DNA of 64,000 nucleotides. Origin: Pegoplata infirma. Lineage: Eukaryota; Arthropoda; Insecta; Diptera; Anthomyiidae. Every line of letters starts with the position of its first letter. Position 1 is the first letter of the stretch. Below the pieces are notes generated by a model. That model saw nothing but the letters and a program-made list of their open reading frames with translations, made no database searches and was not told the origin of the DNA. Below, piece after piece: positions 1 through 11,010 of this stretch. The translations under genes and the position numbers were made by a program. The stretch is taken from the NCBI GenBank assembly GCA_963921195.1, contig OY992537.1, forward strand, positions 129,292,694 to 129,356,693. Direction: 5' to 3'.

Positions 1-160
1 CAAACATGTTTTTTTAAAACGAAATTGCTAAAATTGTGGGATCATTTGATGGAAATTTTACCTGTTTATAAATATACATGTGAGGCATTCCACACCAAAT
101 GTTCAGTGAGAAAAAAATTGTGTACCAAAATTTTTTCAATGGGTCCCGGGTAAAAAATTT
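1..160. repeat. Outer arm of an inverted-repeat element (GAGGCATTCCACACC family)
   Basis: This stretch carries the motif GAGGCATTCCACACCAAATG and a flanking block (AAATTGTGGGATCATTTGAT). Both reappear in reverse complement at 1740-1930, so the two segments are the outer arms of one inverted-repeat element that runs off the left edge of the window. No coding potential is seen. The same motif bounds the related copies at 843, 15.7 kb and 39.8-41.0 kb. Confidence 0.7.
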
Positions 161-175
161 TTTTGTATAACTACG

Positions 176-529
176 GTGAGATTTCCATGCAAATGCATGT
201 TTTTTGTCGAAAGCCTTTATCTTTCCGAATCAAGAGATTTGCATTAAATGGCATCGATTTTTTTTCGCATATTTTGCATATTTTGGTGAAAATACATATT
301 TTTGAATATTTTGATTTTAAATGCATATATTGTGCATATTTCGAACTTTTAAGTGCATATTATTGCATATTTTGGCATAAATTAGCAAAAACACAAATTG
401 AAAATAATTTTTTTCAAAAACTATTTTAAATTTTAAAAATTTATTTTGAAAATCAGAAAAATTACTTTTTTTTTCTTTTTAATTTTTTTTTAAAGATTTT
501 CTTAATTTAAAAAAAAAAAAAATCTTGCT
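176..529 (+). mobile_element. Truncated hAT-like MITE, GCATATTT-repeat family
   Basis: Begins with GAGATTTCCATGCAAATGCA and continues with the GCATATTTTGCATATTTT repeats seen in the complete copy at 4782-5283. The 3' end with its terminal inverted repeat is missing: near 530 the sequence switches to the inverted-repeat family of 16.3-16.5 kb. It is a 3'-truncated relic with no open frame of interest. Confidence 0.7.
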
Positions 530-842
530 AGACAAACATCTAATCTTTAAAAAAAAATTACAAAAGTGGCCGGATTTTTAATAAATTGACTTTTTTAAAA
601 AATGGAAAATTTCAGAACGGGTTCTGAAAATTTTCCAAAAAAAATTTAATCGATAGCCGATACGAAACTATACAAGAATGTAAATTTTTGAGATTTTGGT
701 GCATTTCGTTTTTATTTGATATATATTTAAACAAGGCAACTTGACACAAACTTGACCATTTTTCCAATATTTGACCACGCCTCCTAAGCCCAGTTTTTGA
801 AAAATTGAACAACCAAAAACGTAATTTTCTTAGCTCCATATA
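530..842 (-). repeat. Internal arm of GAGGCATTCCACACC family
   Basis: Matches the arm at 16345-16466 (GACAAACATCTAA, then AATGGAAAATTTCAGAACGG) and, in reverse complement, 15830-16030, including the phrase TTTGACCACGCCTCCTAAGC. Interpreted as one arm of the same inverted-repeat element family, lying next to a further copy that starts at 843. Confidence 0.65.
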
Positions 843-1860
843 TGAGGCATTCCACACCAAATGTTCGGCAAAAAAAAAGTTGTGTCGTGTCAATATGAAA
901 TCATTTTCAAAGTATTCGCTCTTAGGGTACTATTAAATAACAAAAATAAAATTTAAGTTTTTTCAAAAAGTAGCCTTGTAGGCGTGGTCAAAAATTGAAA
1001 ATATCTAAATTTTTTGCCTAAGCATCTTTACTTCAATATTTATGCAAATTAAATGAAACACAGTAAAGTCTTAAAGACAAAAGCTGTTTATAGATTTTTG
1101 AATGGGCTATCAATTAAAAAAATAAAAATTGGAACATTTTCAGAAGAAGTTCTGAATTTTTTAAATTTAAGCTTAAACTTTATTTATCAAAAAACATTCC
1201 GCAATTTTATTTGTTTTTTATTAAAAAAAAAAAAAAGTTAAAGGAATTTTCTATCTGATCTGAAATTTTTAGAGATGTGTTTTGCCTTGTTTTCGAGAAA
1301 TCAAAATTCAAAAATTGCAGCACGCTTATTTTATACAATAATGGTATTTAAAACGTGTGCGTATGAGTAATATCAATACTTAAAAAATATTTTAAGAGGC
1401 GATGGTAGCGTGAGTGAGTTTTTAATAACGATTACGCACGCTCATGAAAGAAAAATTTTTGTCACGGACGATATTTTATTTTGCTCACGCTCATTCACGC
1501 ACACGTGAGTAGAAAAAAATAAGTTACGGTCACGGTTTTTTTCTTTCATTAGCGTGCGTGATCGTGAATAAATACTCAGGCAAGCAAGTTTGATATTTTC
1601 AATATTTGACCACGCCTACAAGGCCCACTTCTTGAAAAAAACTTAAATTTTATTTTTGTTATTTATTAGTACCCTAAGAGCGAATACTTTGCAAATGATA
1701 TCCCATTGAAACCACTATGGTTTTTCTGTAGTGGAACTGTTGGTGGGGAATGCCTCACATGGCTATCCATACAACCCATTTAAAAATTTACGGTTCACAT
1801 GTTTTTTTGTTTCGCTGAACATTAGGTGTGGAATGCGTCATACGTATATTTAAAAATAGG
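843..1860. mobile_element. Inverted-repeat element copy with internal CACG-rich block
   Basis: Starts with TATGAGGCATTCCACACC and ends in the mirrored phrases TGGGGAATGCCTCACA (about 1760) and GGTGTGGAATGCGTCA (about 1825-1840). The left part closely follows the copy at 39840-40160, including the segment GCGTATGAGTAATATCAATA, and the right part follows 40790-40930. The centre is the CACG-rich block listed separately. No transposase frame is seen, so it is non-autonomous. Confidence 0.7.
1396..1580. mobile_element. CACG-rich hAT-like block within the inverted-repeat element
   Basis: Begins AGGCGATGGTAGCGTGAGTG directly after TTTTAAG, the same junction as at 40171 in the other copy. The interior has repeated CACGCTCA/TGAGCGTG and ACGTGAGT words in both orientations. 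A further piece at about 2085-2220 has the same vocabulary and ends in TTCCCATCTCTA, the mirrored terminus of this family. Assignment to hAT is an inference from terminus style. Confidence 0.5.
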
Positions 1861-2084
1861 TAAAATTTCCATCAAATTATCCCACAATTTTACCAATTTC
1901 GTTTCAAAAATGTCAAATGTTTTTTGTCATAAAAATGTTGCAGGTATAAATCTTCAAAAAAGGTTTTTTACTTAAACAAGCGCACCTTAGCCTGTTTTCA
2001 ACCGATTCACAATATTTGTTTGTTTAAGAAGTAACACTGATATTTTTTAAACAAACCCAAAAAATTATAAATAGGATTTGGAAG

Positions 2085-2221
2085 TAACTGATACGCCCAT
2101 TTTTTTATTCCACTCACACTGACACTCACTAACAACCACGTGAGTAAAATTAATTTTCAATCACGCTCACTTCTGATCATGTGTGAATCACGCACAAATC
2201 AAATTAAGTTCCCATCTCTAG
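2085..2221. mobile_element. Terminal fragment of CACG-rich hAT-like family
   Basis: Contains ACTCACACTGACACTCAC, CACGTGAGT, TCACGCTCACTT and GTGAATCACGCAC, and ends with CCCATCTCTA, the same right terminus as the element at 40171-40414. Probably the far end of a disrupted copy that begins at 1396. Confidence 0.45.
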
Positions 2222-3209
2222 TTTATATGCATATGCGCATAAAATTACTACTAGTAACAAGATTTATGAATAATGTTTGAATTACAAGCGTTACTGAAAA
2301 AATTTAAAAATTCCCTATCACAAAACTTAGCATAACTCATCCATTTTTTAACCGCTTGTTATGTTTTTTGGTGTTTTGGAAAGCTACTTTACTATACTTT
2401 TTTACAAAAAATTCAAAAAAATTGTTTAATGATGCACTTTCAACTTAGAGTGTAAAGAATATGACAAATTTTTCAAAAAATACGTTTTTTTTTTACTTAA
2501 GCGATCGTAGCTCAGCCAATTCTTGATCGATTTTTAATATTTTTGTTTTGTTTGAAAGGTAAGACCTATACCTTTAAAACAAATCCATAAAATCGAAAAT
2601 CGGTTGCAAACTAACAAAGTAATAATTTTTTAAAATTGTAATTTAAGAATTTCCGTTTTTCAACACATTTGCCAATAAAAAACGTACTTAACGAAGTGAT
2701 CCAGAAAAACTATGAGTATATCAGTACTCTATGGACTCCAACCAACCCGAATTATCATATGAGAACCCCTGCATAAATTATTTTTGGTCTTTTGTAGCAC
2801 AGTGTAATTTAAGGGTTAACAAAAAATATTATTTATATTTTTATTTTAAAAAAATAATTTCGAGAATTAAAAAAAAAATATTGAATATCAATTTAGTTAA
2901 AATTACTTTTTTCCTTTAAAGAAACCCGATGATTTTAATTAATTTTTTTAAGAAACACCTAAAATTTAATAGACTTCCTAAAATATTGGACGTTTTTGAT
3001 GAAAATCTACTAAAGGAAAGAGTTTTTTTTTTTTAATTTTTACTGCTTATTTTTTTTCGGCTTTTTTTAAGAGCTTAAAACGATGTTTTAAGTGCTTATT
3101 TTTGGTTGCCCTATTAATAACCAATTAAACCAAAAATATGCAGTATCATGTTTTTCCTGTGCATTTTATTGATACCTACATAAAGTATTTGTCCGTTTCA
3201 GAAGATTTT
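2222..3209. other. No recognised content
   Basis: AT-rich sequence with no terminal repeats, core motifs or convincing frame. A phrase at 2505-2545 (GTAGCTCAGCCAATTCTTGA, followed by a GATCGATTTTTAATA stretch) looks like it belongs to an unplaced dispersed repeat, but I found no second copy in the window. Confidence 0.5.
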
Positions 3210-3320
3210 GAGAAATCTGTCATCGATTTGTAAGAGCATATTTTTGCATATTTTAGCCTTAAGAGCATATTATTGCATATTTTAGATTTGAGAGCATATT
3301 TTAGCATAAGAGCTTATTAA
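3210..3320 (+). repeat. GCATATTTT tandem words (hAT-like MITE 3' part)
   Basis: Several spaced copies of GAGCATATT and GCATATTTTAG resemble the right subterminal region of the MITE at 27741-28302. No terminal repeat is preserved here. Confidence 0.5.
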
Positions 3321-3384
3321 TTCCGAATTAATTCGTTATTATACTAACTGATAGGAAAAAAAAAATCTTTAAAATTGCGAAAGC

Positions 3385-4280
3385 CCCTGGGCTAGGTTTC
3401 CATGTAAATTTATAAACTGCGAATATAAAAACTTTTTTCGGGAGTCTAAAGTTGACATCCACAAACTATTTTTCCGAATCAATGAATTTGCATAAAAACT
3501 GCATCCATTAAATTTTTCATACTTTGTAGGATATATATATTTTTATAACCTCCACTCTAGTGATAAAGGGTATATATAGGTTTGTCATTCCGTTTGTAAC
3601 TCATCGAAATATTTGTCTGGGACCCCATAAAGTATATGTATTTATGATCCCCGATCGATTTTAAGACATTCTAGCGATGTCCGTCTGTCTGTCTGTCTGT
3701 GGACATGGTGATCACGGCCAAAATATTACACGGAGATGGCTGAAACTTAACATATTTATTGGAAGATCTCCCGAGAAGTTTTGGTATTTCATTTGAGTGA
3801 TATCGTTTCAACGGTTCAAAAGTTATGAACGATAATGTAAGGACACCTCAAAAATTTTAGTACATTCAACATAACCTAAAAATACAAAATGCTTTAATTC
3901 GGCTGCTGGTTTACATATGTGAACATAATTAAGCACCAAATGGTATTTAAACAAGTACGAACATATTTTTTGACAAAAAAAAAAAAAAAGAAAAAATTCG
4001 TGGATTTTTTTTAACAATTTTTTTTTTCGCGGAATTTTTTTTTTTTTTCAAAATTAATGTCCTTTTAAATAAAGTTTTTTACAATAATCTTTTAGAAATT
4101 GTGGAGGTTATCACTACATTCGGCAAGGCCGAATTTAACTTTTTTACTTGTTGCATATAACTTGATTTAAAATGCATATTTTATGCATTTTTGCAAATTT
4201 TTAACATATTCTGACATAAATTAGCAATAAAAAAAACACAAGTTCAAGTTAATTTGTGCAAAAAGTACTTTCAAGCTTTA
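3385..4280 (+). mobile_element. Degenerate hAT-like MITE split by a mini-me insertion
   Basis: The left part, 3385-3540, aligns by eye with the start of the GCATATTT family (GGTTTCCATGTAAATTTATA, then TTTTCCGAATCAATGAATTTG). The right part, 4151-4280, continues the same family (GATTTAAAATGCATATTTTA, ACATAAATTAGCAA). The mini-me copy at 3541-4150 separates the halves, so the MITE is older than the mini-me insertion. Confidence 0.6.
3541..4150 (+). mobile_element. mini-me-type element, group A
   Basis: Opens with TATAACCTCCACTCTAGTGA, then GTCATTCCGTTTGTAAC, the core AAGACATTCTAGCGATGTCC, and a GTCT microsatellite at about 3680-3700. It closes with GTGGAGG, then CGGCAAGGCCGAATTTAAC and TTACTTG. 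Mini-me elements of Diptera are known to carry such a core next to GTCY repeats. No protein is encoded. It is inserted in the hAT-like MITE at 3385-4280. Confidence 0.8.
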
Positions 4281-4307
4281 AAGTTTTTTATGTATGTATT
4301 ACATTTT

Positions 4308-4590
4308 ATGTACATATCGCTCATTTACTTGTATAGTGTCATAACTCAAAAAATGCGATTTTTGAGTTAATAATGCAGTATTTTTCGTTACATCATGCTT
4401 TATATTGTGTCAAAAATTCTTACTTATATCTTCAAAACTCATCATTTGAGAAGAAAATACGTAATTATTACATTTTCTATGTACCGGCCATTTTCAATGA
4501 ACAACCAGTTTCAATTGTAAACTTTAAACACGTTTTCTGCAAAATGAAACATTTTGAGATATGACACTTTACAAGTAAATGAGCGATATG
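4308..4590. mobile_element. Short inverted-repeat element (CATATCGCTCATTTACTTGTA ends)
   Basis: The terminal inverted repeat starts ATATCGCTCATTTACTTGTA, continues AGTGTCATAACTC, and is mirrored at the right end (GAGATATGACACTTTACAAG, then TAAATGAGCGATATG). An 11-bp direct repeat, TATTACATTTT, flanks it at 4297-4307 and 4591-4601. That fits a target duplication if the element begins a few bases before the inverted repeat. Length about 280 bp, non-coding. A second copy lies at 27709-28554. Confidence 0.75.
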
Positions 4591-4699
4591 TATTACATTT
4601 TCTTTAAAAAAATTTAATTGATGATTTTGAAATCCGACGTTAATTTTTAATTTTAAAAAGCTCGAAAAAAATCTTTTTTTTTTTGTAAACATTTTGCAA

Positions 4700-5345
4700 G
4701 AGATTGTGTTTTCTACAGACAGGCGGAAGGAAGTCGCTAGGAAGTCTTAAAATAAATCGAGGATCATGGATATATAATTACTAGGGATGAGATTTCCATG
4801 CAAATGCATGTTTTTTGTCGATAGTCTAAAAACAATATCGACCAATTATCTTTCCGAATCAAGAAATTTGCGTTAAAATGTCATCGATTTGATTTTGCAT
4901 ATTTTTGCATATTTGGGTGAAAATGCATATTTTTTCATATTTTGGTTTTAAATGCATATTTTGTGCATATTTCAAACTTTTAAGTGCATATTTTTGCATA
5001 TTTTGGCATAAATTAGCAAAAACACAAATTGAAATTTATTTGTTTCAAAAACTATTTTAAATTTAAAAATTTATTTTGAAAATAATAAAAATTATTTTTT
5101 TTTTCTTTTTAATTTTTTTTTTATAACTCTTGCTAATATAAAGTTTTAAATATGACTATTTAACACGGCGTTATTTTTTGCTTTTTAAGAAGTTTTTCCT
5201 ATGAAAACAAGATTTTTATTGCACATATTTTATTTTTTAGTGCATATTTTTAGGTTTTTTAGTGCATGAAAATCTCATCCCTAATAATTACTTTATGGGC
5301 TGCTAACCCAATATTTCGAGGCATTGCAAATAAATTTCAATTCCA
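4700..5345 (-). mobile_element. Degenerate mini-me-type element interrupted by a hAT-like MITE
   Basis: Reading on the minus strand, ATATTTCGAGGCATTGCAAA (about 5310) and a decayed core with remnant GTCY tract (CAGACAGGCGGAAGGAAGTC at about 4718) match mini-me landmarks in order and spacing once 4782-5291 is removed. The MITE therefore inserted into a pre-existing mini-me copy. Confidence 0.6.
4782..5283 (+). mobile_element. Complete hAT-like MITE, GCATATTT family, with 8-bp target duplication
   Basis: The left end TAGGGATGAGATTTCCATGC is mirrored by GCATGAAAATCTCATCCCTA at the right end. A perfect 8-bp direct repeat, ATAATTAC, flanks it at 4774-4781 and 5284-5291, as expected for hAT transposition. 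The 502-bp interior has repeated GCATATTTT subterminal words, typical of hAT transposase-binding regions, and no transposase frame. Confidence 0.9.
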
Positions 5346-5459
5346 AAATTTACAGAATGTCAATTTTAAAAATTTAAATATTTATTTTCCTTTAATAATT
5401 TCTTACATTTTTTTGTTTGTTATCATGATTACAGTATCAGTTTCCAATTAAAATTTACC

Positions 5460-6430
5460 TGGAATAAAAAGAAATAAAGAAAAAATTAGTTAAAGACAAT
5501 ACATACTAAAAATCTATAAAGTAAAGTAGGTACTTTGTGAAAAAATTTAAATTTACAATACAAAATTAGTTGGTTTTTTAGTTGAAAACGTAGAGCCTTA
5601 AGGTTTATTCTAATCAACTATTAAAAAGCTTTTGAAAGCTTTGAACCTAAACTTATTTAAAGCCTAAGGTATCTGGTTGTTTTCGAACTTTTTAAATAAA
5701 CTTTATCAGAAATTGTCAATAATAATTTTAATAACTTAAAAAACAAATTTTAAATTATAGATATTTTTGTGGAAAACCCCTTAAAAAGTTTCTTGAAAAG
5801 TTTGAAAAAACAGATATCATATTTGCGTAAGAAAAAACTTAAATATTGGCGTATGTTACGCAAAATATTGAAACAGAAACCCTTATAAAAAGCTTTAAAA
5901 GCTTTTCTTTTGGAAAATATGCTTATTTACAAAAGCATTTCAAAATTGAATCTTTTTATAGAATTTTTTAAACACCAATTAGGACAATATTCAAAGAGAG
6001 AAAGTTGAGTTAGCATAAGTACTTATAATGTTAATTCATTTCGGGAACAATTATTGACCTGGAACTAGAATAAACTCTTTTTCAATGCATTTTATTTTAG
6101 TTGGTATTATTTATTCTTCCTAAACTATTGGAAGCTTTTAAAAAAATATTTATTTAAGGAAGAATTTCGAAAAAAAAGTTTAAAGTGATGAAAAATATTT
6201 CTTAATTTAAAAAAAAAAAAACTGAGTTTTTCCAAAAAAATGTAATGGTGCTAGAATTTTGAAAAAATCTGTCCCGTAAAGTACAAGTTTTTTTTTACTA
6301 ATTTTACAAAGTTTTATTTTTTAAGTGTAGAAAAAAAACAAATTTTGTGTATACGAGTATACCTAACTAAAAACAAAAAAACTTCCTAACTTTTTAAAGT
6401 TTACCCATTTACAAAACCCAGAGGCTTTTC
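5460..6430. repeat. Irregular AAGCTTTT-rich region
   Basis: Scattered AAAAAGCTTTTGAAAGCTTT blocks resemble the array units at 7.0-8.8 kb, but no regular spacing is seen. Also contains GACCTGGAACTAGAATAAAC at about 6058, a trace of the dispersed repeat whose best copies lie at 14.1 and 54.2 kb. Confidence 0.5.
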
Positions 6431-6985
6431 AAAACTATTATTTAAGAAAAGCAAAAAAAAACTACTTTCCCTCATCTGGTTTTTCTAACAATATATATGT
6501 AATGACATTTTAGCACAAAAAACTCACACGCACACAAATGAAACAAAAAAAACACCCTCTTCTTTAGAATGCAGAGCATTTTAATACAAAGTACATTGTA
6601 AAATGGAAAAACACAATGAGAAAAAAAATCAATTTTTCCTTTTTGGAAACGCACTTTTACAAATAATGTTATACATACACACAGACACAAGTTGTATTTT
6701 TGGAAGGTGGGGGTATACGTATTTAGTTTGTATTGTACGCTTGGTTGTGTGTATGAGTGCGTGCATATACACATTCATCTATACAAAAGCTTTTCAATGC
6801 AGGGAGTAAGGATAATAGAAATTTAGGTTAAAAGTAGAGGGAGTTGTTTAGGATAAGGAACACAAAAAATATGTACTAAAAAAACAAACAGGGTGTTATA
6901 GTAAAATTTGGGTGCAGGAAGAAAAATGTATAAAATTACTAGATGCATGAAGATATTTTGAAACTTAATTGGGATGGAGAAGTTT
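6431..6985. other. Low-copy spacer, nothing recognised
   Basis: More mixed composition, with CA/TG-rich patches (for example CACACGCACACAAATG near 6525 and GTTGTGTGTATGAGTGCG near 6745). The open frames on the two strands overlap each other and match no family I recognise. Confidence 0.5.
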
Positions 6986-6989
6986 TGAT

Positions 6990-8850
6990 AAGTAAGTGTA
7001 GATACTTTTTTTAAGAACTGTGTATATTTTGAAAATTAGTTTTAATAAAATTAAATAAGCTTTTGAAAAATGCTCTTTCTTGAGAACGCAAAATTATTTT
7101 TCTAGAAACTTTTGAAAAACATAAAAAAGTTTGTTAATTAATATAAAATTTCGAAAAAAAAAAAATTAATAAACTTTATAAAAAGCTTTCGGAATTTTTT
7201 AAAAAATATGTTCATTGCATGTAGATGATTTTTTAAAGAAATATTTCTGTTACTAGTACCATTTTTAATAAACCTTAAAAAGCTTTTAAAAGCTTTTGAA
7301 ATATATACTTCTTTGAGGAAGAAAAATTGACTACTTTTAAGGAATTTTATAAAATATTTTATTTTTCTTTATGATGTATGATAAAAATTAGTTATTTTAT
7401 GTAAAATTTCCAAAAAAAAAAAAACATTTTTTTTTCATAAACTTAATAAAAAGCTTTCATGGAAGCAACTTAAAATTGATTTCTTTTAGGCAAATTGAGA
7501 CACTTTTTTAAAGAAATATTTATATTTCTTGTAATATTTTTAACAAACCTAAAAAAGCTTTTGGAAACTTTTGAAAATATACCTCATTGAGGAAGCAAAA
7601 TTGACCTATATTAAGAAATTTTATAAAACATTTTCTTTTGAAAAGTAAGTGTGTTATTTTATGTAAAATTCCCAAAAATAAAAAATTAATAAACTTTTTA
7701 AAAAGCTTACGGAATCTTTTAAAAAATATGCTTATTACATGGACTTATTTTGGGTAAGTGTAAAAGAAGTACTTCTATTTTTATGTATTTCCAGTACCAT
7801 TTAAAATAAAATTAAAAAGGCTTTTGGAAGCTTTTAAAAAATATACTTCTTTGAGAAAGCAAAATAAACTTCTTTTAAGGAATTTTATAAAACATTTTAT
7901 TTTTCTGAAAACTTTTGAAAAATATAATCAAAATTAGTTATTTAATGTAAAATTTCCAAAAAGAACATATTTTTTTAATAAACTTTTTAAAAAGCTTTTG
8001 GAATCTTTTAAATAATATGTTTATTGTATGGAAGCAATTCAAATTTGACTTCTTTTAAATGTAGATACTTTTTTAAACAAATCTTTATATTTTTAGAACC
8101 TTTTTTAATAAACTTAAAAAAGCTTTTGGAAGCTTTTGAAAAGTAAACTTCTTTGAGGAAGCGAAATTGACTTATTTTATGGAATTTTATAAAACAGTTT
8201 TTAAATATTTTTAAAAAAAATGATGAGTAAGTTATTTTATGTAAAATTTCCAAAAAAAAAAAATAAAAATAAGCTTTAGAAAAACCTTATGGAATCTTTT
8301 AAAAATATGCTTATTATTGACTTCTTTTGGGTAAATGTAGAAACGTTTTTAAAAAAATACTACTAATTTTATATATTTCCAGTACCATTTTTTATAAAAA
8401 AGGCTTTTAGAAGCTTTTAAAAAATATACTTGTGTGAGGAAGCAAAATTGACTACTTTGAAGGAATTTAATGAAATATTTTATTTTTCTGGAAACTTTTA
8501 AATGTAAAATTAAAATAAAATATTTTTTTCCAATGAACTTTATAAAAAGCTTTCGGAATATTTTAAAAAATATGTCTATAATTTAAAATTGACTTCTTTT
8601 ATGGAATCATTTTATTTATGATTGAATTTTTTTTTTACTGAAATGAAGCTTTTGGAAGCTTTTGACAAATATACCTGTTTAAGAAAAATAAAACATTTTA
8701 AAACTTACTTCTGTTTAAGACATATTTTAAAAAGTTTAGTATTGAAAGCTTTTTGTATGATTGGAAGCTTTTTATATTATCAAAAGTAAATATTTTTCAA
8801 AATCTAACAATTTTTTTTTTAATAAACTTTATAAAAAAAGTTTTGAAAAC
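6990..8850. repeat. Degenerate tandem array, unit about 260-295 bp
   Basis: The marker phrase GTTATTTTATGTAAAATTTC, or a close variant, recurs at about 7391, 7653, 7937, 8231 and 8494, giving spacings of about 262, 284, 294 and 263 bp. Each unit also carries AAAAAGCTTTTGGAAGCTTT, a TATACTTCTTTGAGGAAGCA phrase, and TTTTATAAAACATTTT. About six units are recognisable. Units diverge by substitution and A/T-run length, so the array is old. Confidence 0.8.
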
Positions 8851-9370
8851 TATGCATATTTAGAACAGAATAATGAAGAGCAAAATCTTTTTTTTAGTAA
8901 AATATAAAAAAAAAATTAGTAAAAAAAAAATGGAGTAATTTTTACTTAATACCCTCAACGTTTTTTTACTTTGTTCGAATTGAACTTTTAAAGCTTTTTT
9001 TCAAAATTTTATTTTTTAAATTTTTTTGAATTTTCCAAAAAATTTCAAAAACAGTTCTTGATTTTTCTGTTTTTAATTAGTTTTAAAACCGTTAAAAACA
9101 AAAAATTTCGAATTATATTTTTAGAATTTTTCTATTTATTTCAGATATGTTCTAATTTTTTCCCAAAACTTTTTTTTTAATTTTTCATCATTTGCCCGAT
9201 TTTTTTACTGACTTTTTATTTTTTTCCAATTTCGTAATTTTTTTTTTAGAGTTTCCCTGCAACTTTTTTTTTTAATTTTTCCTGAATTTTTTCAAAAACA
9301 GAAATTTTTAAATTGTTAAGGCTTATTTCATATTAGTTATTTCTTAGAAATAATTAAATTTGTTTTAAAA
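8851..9370. other. T-rich low-complexity stretch
   Basis: Long runs of T and A with repeated TTTTCCAAAAA and AATTTTTC words. No gene, terminal repeat or core motif was found. Confidence 0.5.
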
Positions 9371-10658
9371 TAAGAAATTTGAAAAAAAAAAATATTTTTT
9401 ATTGAAATTCCTTCAATTAAGAAAATTTTTGTACCAATCATCAAATTGTAGGTGATTGATTGAAAATTTGTTCAATCAAACATTTTTTCGATTTTGATCA
9501 AAAATTTGCTCAATTTTTTATTTATAGTCAATCAAAATAATGATTGATTTAACGAATGAATTGTAAGCTTATGACAAAATTATCAAAAAATGCATCTTTT
9601 TATACCCTCCACTCTAGTGAAAGAGGGTATATATAAGTTTGTCATTCCGTTTGTAACACCTCGAAATATTGGTCAAGAGCCCCATAAAGTATATATATTC
9701 ATGATCCTCGATCCGTTTTAAGACGATCTAGCGATGTCCGTCCGTCAGTCCGTCTGTCTGTGTGTCTGTCTGTTGAAAATATGCTAACTTTTGAAAGACT
9801 TTACGGAGGCTCCTGAAGTTTGGCATATATGTTGGGCATTTACCTGGTCAGGTTGGTATTGCAATCCAGCGAAATCGGTCCAGTGGTTCAAAAGTTATAA
9901 GCAAATGAGTGAATTTCGGCAAGGGTTTTTCTGGAATTTACGAGATAAAACACACGGTAACTTTCGAACGGCAATTCTGAGGGTGCTAAAGTGTGGCGTA
10001 TATATTTGCCGTTCCTCTGGTCCAGTTCGTTTTAAATTTCAGCCAAATCGGTCTAGTGGTTCAAAAGTTATTAGCAAAACCGTAAATTTCAGATTAGTTT
10101 CACCTTAAATTCACGTGTTGAAAACCCGTTAAACATGTTTTAAAAATATTTGTAAGTCAAAAAAATATTTTACAAGGTATTTTTGTCACACAAAAATATT
10201 TTTACACTAAAACAAAAAAAAAAATACACCCAAAAAAAATTTTACACTCAAAAAAAATTGGTAAATTATTTTTTTTTTTTTTCAAAAATTAATAAAAAAA
10301 AGTTTTTTACACAATTTAAAATATTTCTAACGAAAAATGTTATTTTTTCACGTTAGTTAATTTACTATCACTTAAAAAGAGCATTGTGGAGGGTATTCAT
10401 AGATTCGGCCAAGTCGAATTTAACTTTTATACTTGTTTGCTTTCTAATATGTTGCCAGTCATAAAAAAGTCAACCCCGATTATTGCGTATATTTTTGAAT
10501 GAATCTATTCAAATAATTTAAAGCGAAAAAAAATCTGGTATATTAAAAATTTATAATTCGACAGTTAAAGAAAATAAAAAAAATTATTGACTCATTTAAA
10601 TTTTGTTGATTAATAGATTTAATTGAAAATTTTTAGCCAATAATTTTTTGTGTGCAGG
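9371..10658 (-). mobile_element. CAATCAAA-family MITE split by a mini-me element
   Basis: The left part (9371-9597) and right part (10436-10658) together match the reverse complement of the copy at 41015-41497. Shared phrases include GATTGATTGAAAATTTG, AATTGTAAGCTTATGACAAA, ATATGTTGCCAG and AGCCAATAATTTTTTGTGTG. The outer left end has decayed into an A/T run. The mini-me copy at 9598-10435 sits between the halves. Confidence 0.75.
9598..10435 (+). mobile_element. mini-me-type element, group A, full length
   Basis: Starts TATACCCTCCACTCTAGTGA and GTCATTCCGTTTGTAAC, has the core AGCGATGTCCGTCC and a GTCY tract at about 9734-9773, and ends GTGGAGGGTATTC...TCGGCCAAGTCGAATTTAAC...ACTTG. The middle holds two related segments with the phrase AATCGGTCTAGTGGTTCAAA or its variant near 9870 and 10048. 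The 105-codon open frame inside it is repeat sequence, not a gene. Confidence 0.8.
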
Positions 10659-10792
10659 CTACGCGCCAATGACGATAGCTTTTAGAATTTGCCTACCTTT
10701 CATCGTCAGCGCTTTTTGGTTGCTCACACTTATTGTGTGTCACAATAAAATCAGCCCTTAAATGAAAAGCAAAGTTTTTCCAGAAATTTTCT

Positions 10793-11010
10793 GGGGGGTT
10801 ACCGCGTAACTAAATTCGAAAGAAAGCGTTCGAATTCGGAAATTTTTAACCTTAAATTATTTTTTATATATTTTTACATAACTTACCGAAGACCTGAGAG
10901 GCTCTAAAGAATATCGTTACTAAAAAAATATTTTCTTTTTAATTATTTGCGTAATAAAAATTCTATTCGAAAACGTTTCCGTTTCGAATCGAAATACGCG
11001 GTAACCCCCC
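10793..11010. mobile_element. MITE with 16-bp perfect terminal inverted repeats (GGGGGGTTACCGCGTA)
   Basis: The left end GGGGGGTTACCGCGTA is perfectly mirrored by TACGCGGTAACCCCCC at 10995-11010. Subterminal TTCGAA words are also partly mirrored. Length 218 bp, non-coding. No clear target duplication, so the superfamily is left open. Confidence 0.8.

Noticed and set aside
2505..2545. GTAGCTCAGCCAATTCTTGA as a tRNA A-box (resembles TAGCTCAG of real tRNAs)
   Set aside because: No B-box GGTTCGANTCC at the expected distance and no acceptor stem.
3680..3700. GTCT microsatellite as an independent simple repeat
   Set aside because: It is a component of the mini-me core and recurs at the same internal position in several copies.
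9791..10108. 105-codon plus-strand open frame
   Set aside because: It lies entirely inside a mini-me repeat; equivalent segments in other copies are not open.
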